Shown: positions 40,927 to 43,736 of the stretch, piece by piece
Layout: each line of letters opens with the position of its first letter
Numbering within the stretch: position 1 is the first letter of the stretch
From: Treponema sp. UBA6852
Lineage (GTDB): Bacteria; Spirochaetota; Spirochaetia; Treponematales; Treponemataceae
NCBI GenBank assembly: GCA_002449305.1
Contig: DKDI01000039.1
Location: 1 to 43,736 of the forward strand
Reading direction: 5' to 3'
DNA: 43,736 nucleotides
Position numbers and translations under genes: made by a program
Notes under the pieces: model-generated
Told to the model about the DNA's origin: nothing
What the model saw: only the letters and a program-made list of their open reading frames with translations
The model's database searches: none

Positions 40927-41946
40927 CTATTCCGTCATCATTTTTATGAGACTGGCGCGGATTCCGTCATAGTGGCTTTCCGTAAGTCCGAAGTCCATCT
41001 CCTTGTACGTCCAGACCGCGTGTCCCACACCGAATTCCCTGAAAACTTTTTGAACATCGGCAAACCAGGCTTCAGTTCCGTTGACAGGCGCGCGGTCAAT
41101 CACGCCGTACTCGCCGCAGTAGACGGGAACTCCGGCGTTTTCAGCAGCCGCGCAAGCCTCCCCAATCATCTGCCGCATAAGCTCGATTCCCGGAAGATTT
41201 CCGTCAGTGTCGGCGACATCCTTTCCCTTGTATCCGAGCGGAACAGACTCCTCGCGGAAATAAGACAGCGTGGCAGGATATTTTATCTCGCGGTCAGGAC
41301 TCATTCCAGGAACCCAGGGCGCTTTCTGATGTGTGAAAATCAGCGGCTCATAAAAATGGAAGGTGAAAATCACATTGCGGAATTCCGGCTTCTTTAAAAG
41401 GCGGAGAGTGCGCGCGCTGTTCCACTGGATTCCGCCGTAAATCACCGGAGTTTCTGGCGCATTCTTTCTGATTGTCCTGAGCGTGCGGTCAATTAGGGCA
41501 TTCCAAGAATCCGCCGCATCCTGCTCCACGACCTCATTCAGAAGCTCAAACGCGACGTTCCTTTTTCCGCAGAATCTTGACGAGACTTCATTCCAAAGCG
41601 ACACGAAAAGCTCCTGAAGATGCGGACTTGAAAAAAGCGTGTTTCCCTTTTCTGTTCCAGCGTCGTTGAAGTCGTAGCCGCACGCCTTGTGAAGGTCAAG
41701 AATCACATCAAGCCCGGAAGTTTCCGCCCATCCGACAAATTTCTCCAGCCTCAAAAATCCTTCCTCAATAAAAGTTCCATCCGGATTCTGGACAACCTCG
41801 CTGTCGAACGGAAGCCTTATGTGGTCAAATCCCCAGCCTGCGGCACGGCGCACATCGTCTTCGTTTATAAAACTGTCGTAGCGTTCCTTTGTGTGGCAGC
41901 ACTGCGAAAGCCATCCGCCAAAATTGATTCCCTTTAAAAGATTCAT
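40927..41946 (-). CDS. Intracellular GH5 beta-glucanase/glucosidase
   Basis: 339 residues of glycoside hydrolase family 5. Acid/base Glu138 is in FELLNEV and nucleophile Glu279 in YCGEYGV; substrate-site residues include the HIRLP strand (42-46) and HFYEP (197-201). There is no signal peptide, so it should act in the cytoplasm on oligosaccharides that enter after GH16 cuts the polymer. Related enzymes are exo-1,3-glucanases, cellulases and beta-glucosidases. CGGAG precedes the ATG. First gene of the operon, divergent from the AraC regulator. Confidence 0.92.
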   Translation of the reverse strand: MNLLKGINFGGWLSQCCHTKERYDSFINEDDVRRAAGWGFDHIRLPFDSEVVQNPDGTFIEEGFLRLEKFVGWAETSGLDVILDLHKACGYDFNDAGTEKGNTLFSSPHLQELFVSLWNEVSSRFCGKRNVAFELLNEVVEQDAADSWNALIDRTLRTIRKNAPETPVIYGGIQWNSARTLRLLKKPEFRNVIFTFHFYEPLIFTHQKAPWVPGMSPDREIKYPATLSYFREESVPLGYKGKDVADTDGNLPGIELMRQMIGEACAAAENAGVPVYCGEYGVIDRAPVNGTEAWFADVQKVFREFGVGHAVWTYKEMDFGLTESHYDGIRASLIKMMTE

Positions 41947-42051
41947 AGTTTCTCCGTTTTTCCTAAAAGCCGGATTTTGAATTTGCAGAACCGAAATTGC
42001 GCCGAAAACAATGCATTCCGCGCAAACCGGCCTGACAACGGAATAATATCA

Positions 42052-42101
42052 TTGAATTTCAGTCGAATATATCATAATATTTGTATATATATCATAATAT
42101 T
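42052..42101. promoter_or_regulatory. AraC promoter with 20-bp-spaced direct repeats
   Basis: ATATATCATAATATT occurs twice in direct orientation (42067-42081 and 42087-42101), exactly 20 bp apart, i.e. two helical turns. TTGAAT (42052-42057) and TAATAT (42075-42080) with 17-bp spacing make a promoter for the regulator gene across the first copy. Direct repeats one or two turns apart are typical AraC-type sites. No consensus promoter for the glucanase operon is visible, as expected for an activated gene. Confidence 0.6.
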
Positions 42102-42139
42102 CTTATTTTTTTGCGGACGATGGAAGGAAAACACAAAAA

Positions 42140-42922
42140 ATGAAAAAGAACATGAACGATGAGCTTGCGCGGATAAAGTCCGAGCCGACACTTTCCGAGG
42201 AGCTTTTCAGAAGACGCGAGTATTCAATCTATCACCTGGAATACGACAAGGAACTTGCGTTCTATGATGCGGTAAAAAAAGGCGACTTTAATCTTGTTAA
42301 ACAGCTCATGCTTCCCCTGCGCAACGAAAAGCTCGGAAAACTCTCGGAAAATCCGCTGCGGAACCTGAAATATCATCTTGTGATAACGGTCGCGATGATA
42401 ACCCGGTTTTGCATTGAGGGAGGCCTTCCGCCTGAACCGGCATACACCCTGAGCGACATCTACATCCGCCAGATAGACTCCGCGGAGAACGAAGACACAA
42501 TCACCATGCTGCACCGCGAGGCAGTTTTCGATTTCACCAGCCGCATGAAGGAGCTCAAGGAAGTTCACGGACTTTCGCACAGAACAACAGCCGCAATTGA
42601 CTACATCTACGACCACCTGAATGAAAAAATCCAGCTTTCCCGGATGGCAGAGACGCTCGGTGTGAACAAGTCATATCTCTGCGCTCTTTTCAGAAGGGAG
42701 ACCGGAATCACAGTCGGGCAGTATGTATTGAAGAAAAAAATCGAGGCGGCGGAAAAAATGCTTCTCTACAGCAAAAATTCATCCGCACAGATAAGCGCGC
42801 TCTTCTCGTTCAGTTCGGCAAGCCACTTCATAGAAATATTCAAAAAGGAAACAGGATTTACTCCGTCCCAGTACCGCAAAATCCGGCGCAGCGAAGCGTT
42901 CACCTCAATGGCTGAAAAATAG
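42140..42922 (+). CDS. AraC-family regulator of the glucanase operon (inferred)
   Basis: 260 residues. The C-terminal 100 form the two helix-turn-helices of AraC/XylS proteins (AETLGVNKSYLCALFRRETG, then SFSSASHFIEIFKKETGFTPSQYRK). The N-terminal part (about 1-145, with YSIYHLEYDKELAFYDAVKKG and PLRNLKYHLVI stretches) is a helical module common in Firmicute AraC proteins; it is not the arabinose cupin, and its ligand is unknown. AAGGAAAA precedes the ATG. Divergent from GH5-GH16, so it probably activates that operon on sensing glucan oligosaccharides. Confidence 0.9.
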   Translation: MKKNMNDELARIKSEPTLSEELFRRREYSIYHLEYDKELAFYDAVKKGDFNLVKQLMLPLRNEKLGKLSENPLRNLKYHLVITVAMITRFCIEGGLPPEPAYTLSDIYIRQIDSAENEDTITMLHREAVFDFTSRMKELKEVHGLSHRTTAAIDYIYDHLNEKIQLSRMAETLGVNKSYLCALFRRETGITVGQYVLKKKIEAAEKMLLYSKNSSAQISALFSFSSASHFIEIFKKETGFTPSQYRKIRRSEAFTSMAEK

Positions 42923-43066
42923 GAATCCGTCCGGAGGAAGGTCTTGCAACCGCGAAAAATCTTGTGGAGAAAATTGCCGTAAGTTTTGAATTTTTTGAAA
43001 AAACCATGTAGAAATTTGGTAAAACGCAATTGACGCTTTTTTACTTTTTATACGAGGAGAATCTAA

Positions 43067-43561
43067 GTGGAAGAAAACAAAAAGCATCTTCCGGTAATAG
43101 GAGTAGGTCCTGTTATCGTTGCGCCTCAAATTGTTCTTTCTGCGGCAGGAATTTTTGCCGGCACAAAAGAATTCCTTTCCTTTGCAAGAATTCCTGCATT
43201 AAGAATTCCGTTCACGATTTTTGGTGTTGTTCTTATTATTTTGGGAATGTATCTCTGGCTGTATGCGAATTTCAAGACGAAAATCGAAAGCCACATAAAG
43301 GAAAACACTCTTGCAACTGACGGCGTATATTCCATTGTAAGAAATCCAATTTACAGCGCATTCTTTTTGATCTGTACGGGCGTTCTTCTTTTTCCTGCGA
43401 ATCTTATTCTGCTTATCCTGCCAGTTCTGTTCTATTTTTACATGACGGTTATGATTAAAAACACAGAAGAAAAGTGGCTGAAAGCTCTCTACGGACACGA
43501 ATACGACGAATACTGCAGAAGCGTCAACCGCTGCATTCCAAGCCTTCCTAAAAAGAAATGA
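43067..43561 (+). CDS. ICMT/PEMT-like membrane methyltransferase
   Basis: 164 residues with about four membrane helices. The C-terminal half has the isoprenylcysteine-methyltransferase-like pattern: LATDGVYSIVRNPIYSAF (near 83-101), then EEKWLKALYGHEYDEYCRSVNR. Bacterial members methylate small lipids or other unknown substrates; a specific role cannot be given. The start is GTG, fixed by an AGGAG site 7 bp upstream. Composition returns to AT-rich. No clear terminator follows. Confidence 0.85.
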   Translation: MEENKKHLPVIGVGPVIVAPQIVLSAAGIFAGTKEFLSFARIPALRIPFTIFGVVLIILGMYLWLYANFKTKIESHIKENTLATDGVYSIVRNPIYSAFFLICTGVLLFPANLILLILPVLFYFYMTVMIKNTEEKWLKALYGHEYDEYCRSVNRCIPSLPKKK

Positions 43562-43657
43562 AAATTCTGATTCTGAACGCCTCGCTAAAGTGTTAGTCTT
43601 TTTAATCTGTGCGGCAGTTTTACCATGTAGATTTTTTTACTTTTTTTGCCGTTTAAG

Positions 43658-43719
43658 TTGTCATTTCAAATAAACTTACTATAATTATAGATATACAACA
43701 AATCTATCTTTTATGGAGG
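43658..43719 (+). promoter_or_regulatory. Promoter and ribosome site of a gene beyond the right edge
   Basis: TTGTCA (43658-43663), 16 bp, TATAAT (43680-43685), then GGAGG (43715-43719). The only ATG nearby, 1 bp past GGAGG, opens four codons and a stop, so the real start must lie past the window. Confidence 0.55.
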
Positions 43720-43736
43720 CATGATAAAAAAGTAAA

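Noticed and set aside
43721..43735. ATG at the right edge as a gene start
   Set aside because: It opens only four codons before a stop and stands 1 bp from GGAGG.

Overview
The window looks like chromosomal DNA of a host-associated spirochaete, most likely a Treponema. Pointers are a FlgM anti-sigma factor, an XPB-type helicase paired with a Helicase_C_3-like partner, a reverse rubrerythrin with PerR, a long-form HisG, several otherwise unplaced proteins, and AT-rich coding sequence with many A/T third positions. No phage, insertion sequence, tRNA, rRNA or CRISPR array is visible. I call 37 protein genes of good confidence plus one doubtful 26-codon ORF. Family calls come from motifs read by eye; no search was run.

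Layout. 1-13.6 kb: 22-bp tandem repeats; an lspA operon divergent from a YfcE-like phosphoesterase; a membrane protein/glycosyltransferase operon; rsmI-flgM, then a degenerate Fe-ADH-fold protein coupled to a SpoU methyltransferase; ftsK-GH18; a large unknown protein; an orphan MetQ-like binding protein. 13.6-24.5 kb, all on the minus strand: a TPR protein; a hisG-hisB-Lrp-aminotransferase cluster; and an overlapping xpb / Helicase_C_3 / aroDE / rpiA operon. 24.5-28.2 kb: reverse rubrerythrin and PerR behind a palindromic operator, then rlmL-TetR-PrsW in the opposite direction. 28.3-29.6 kb: a membrane LuxR regulator with a MotA/ExbB-like protein behind a structured leader, then 41-bp tandem repeats. 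29.8-42.9 kb: a compositionally different block, visibly richer in G/C, with a DUF6261-like protein, a heterodimeric ABC exporter with TetR, nitroreductase-MarR, a MATE transporter, and a secreted GH16 plus intracellular GH5 beta-glucanase operon opposite an AraC regulator. 43.0 kb to the end: an ICMT-like membrane methyltransferase and the promoter of a gene beyond the edge.

The most unusual signal is in gene starts rather than gene content. Six promoters in the AT-rich part (lspA, yfcE-like, rsmI, hisG, xpb, rlmL) place the -10 box 6-9 bases before the start codon with no Shine-Dalgarno sequence. They predict leaders of 0-3 nt, while neighbours have ordinary leaders with good ribosome sites. 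Other points of note are the Fe-ADH-fold protein that has lost all four metal ligands, the shared half-sites of the two TetR operators, the PerR-type palindrome over the rubrerythrin promoter, and several families of structured intergenic repeats.
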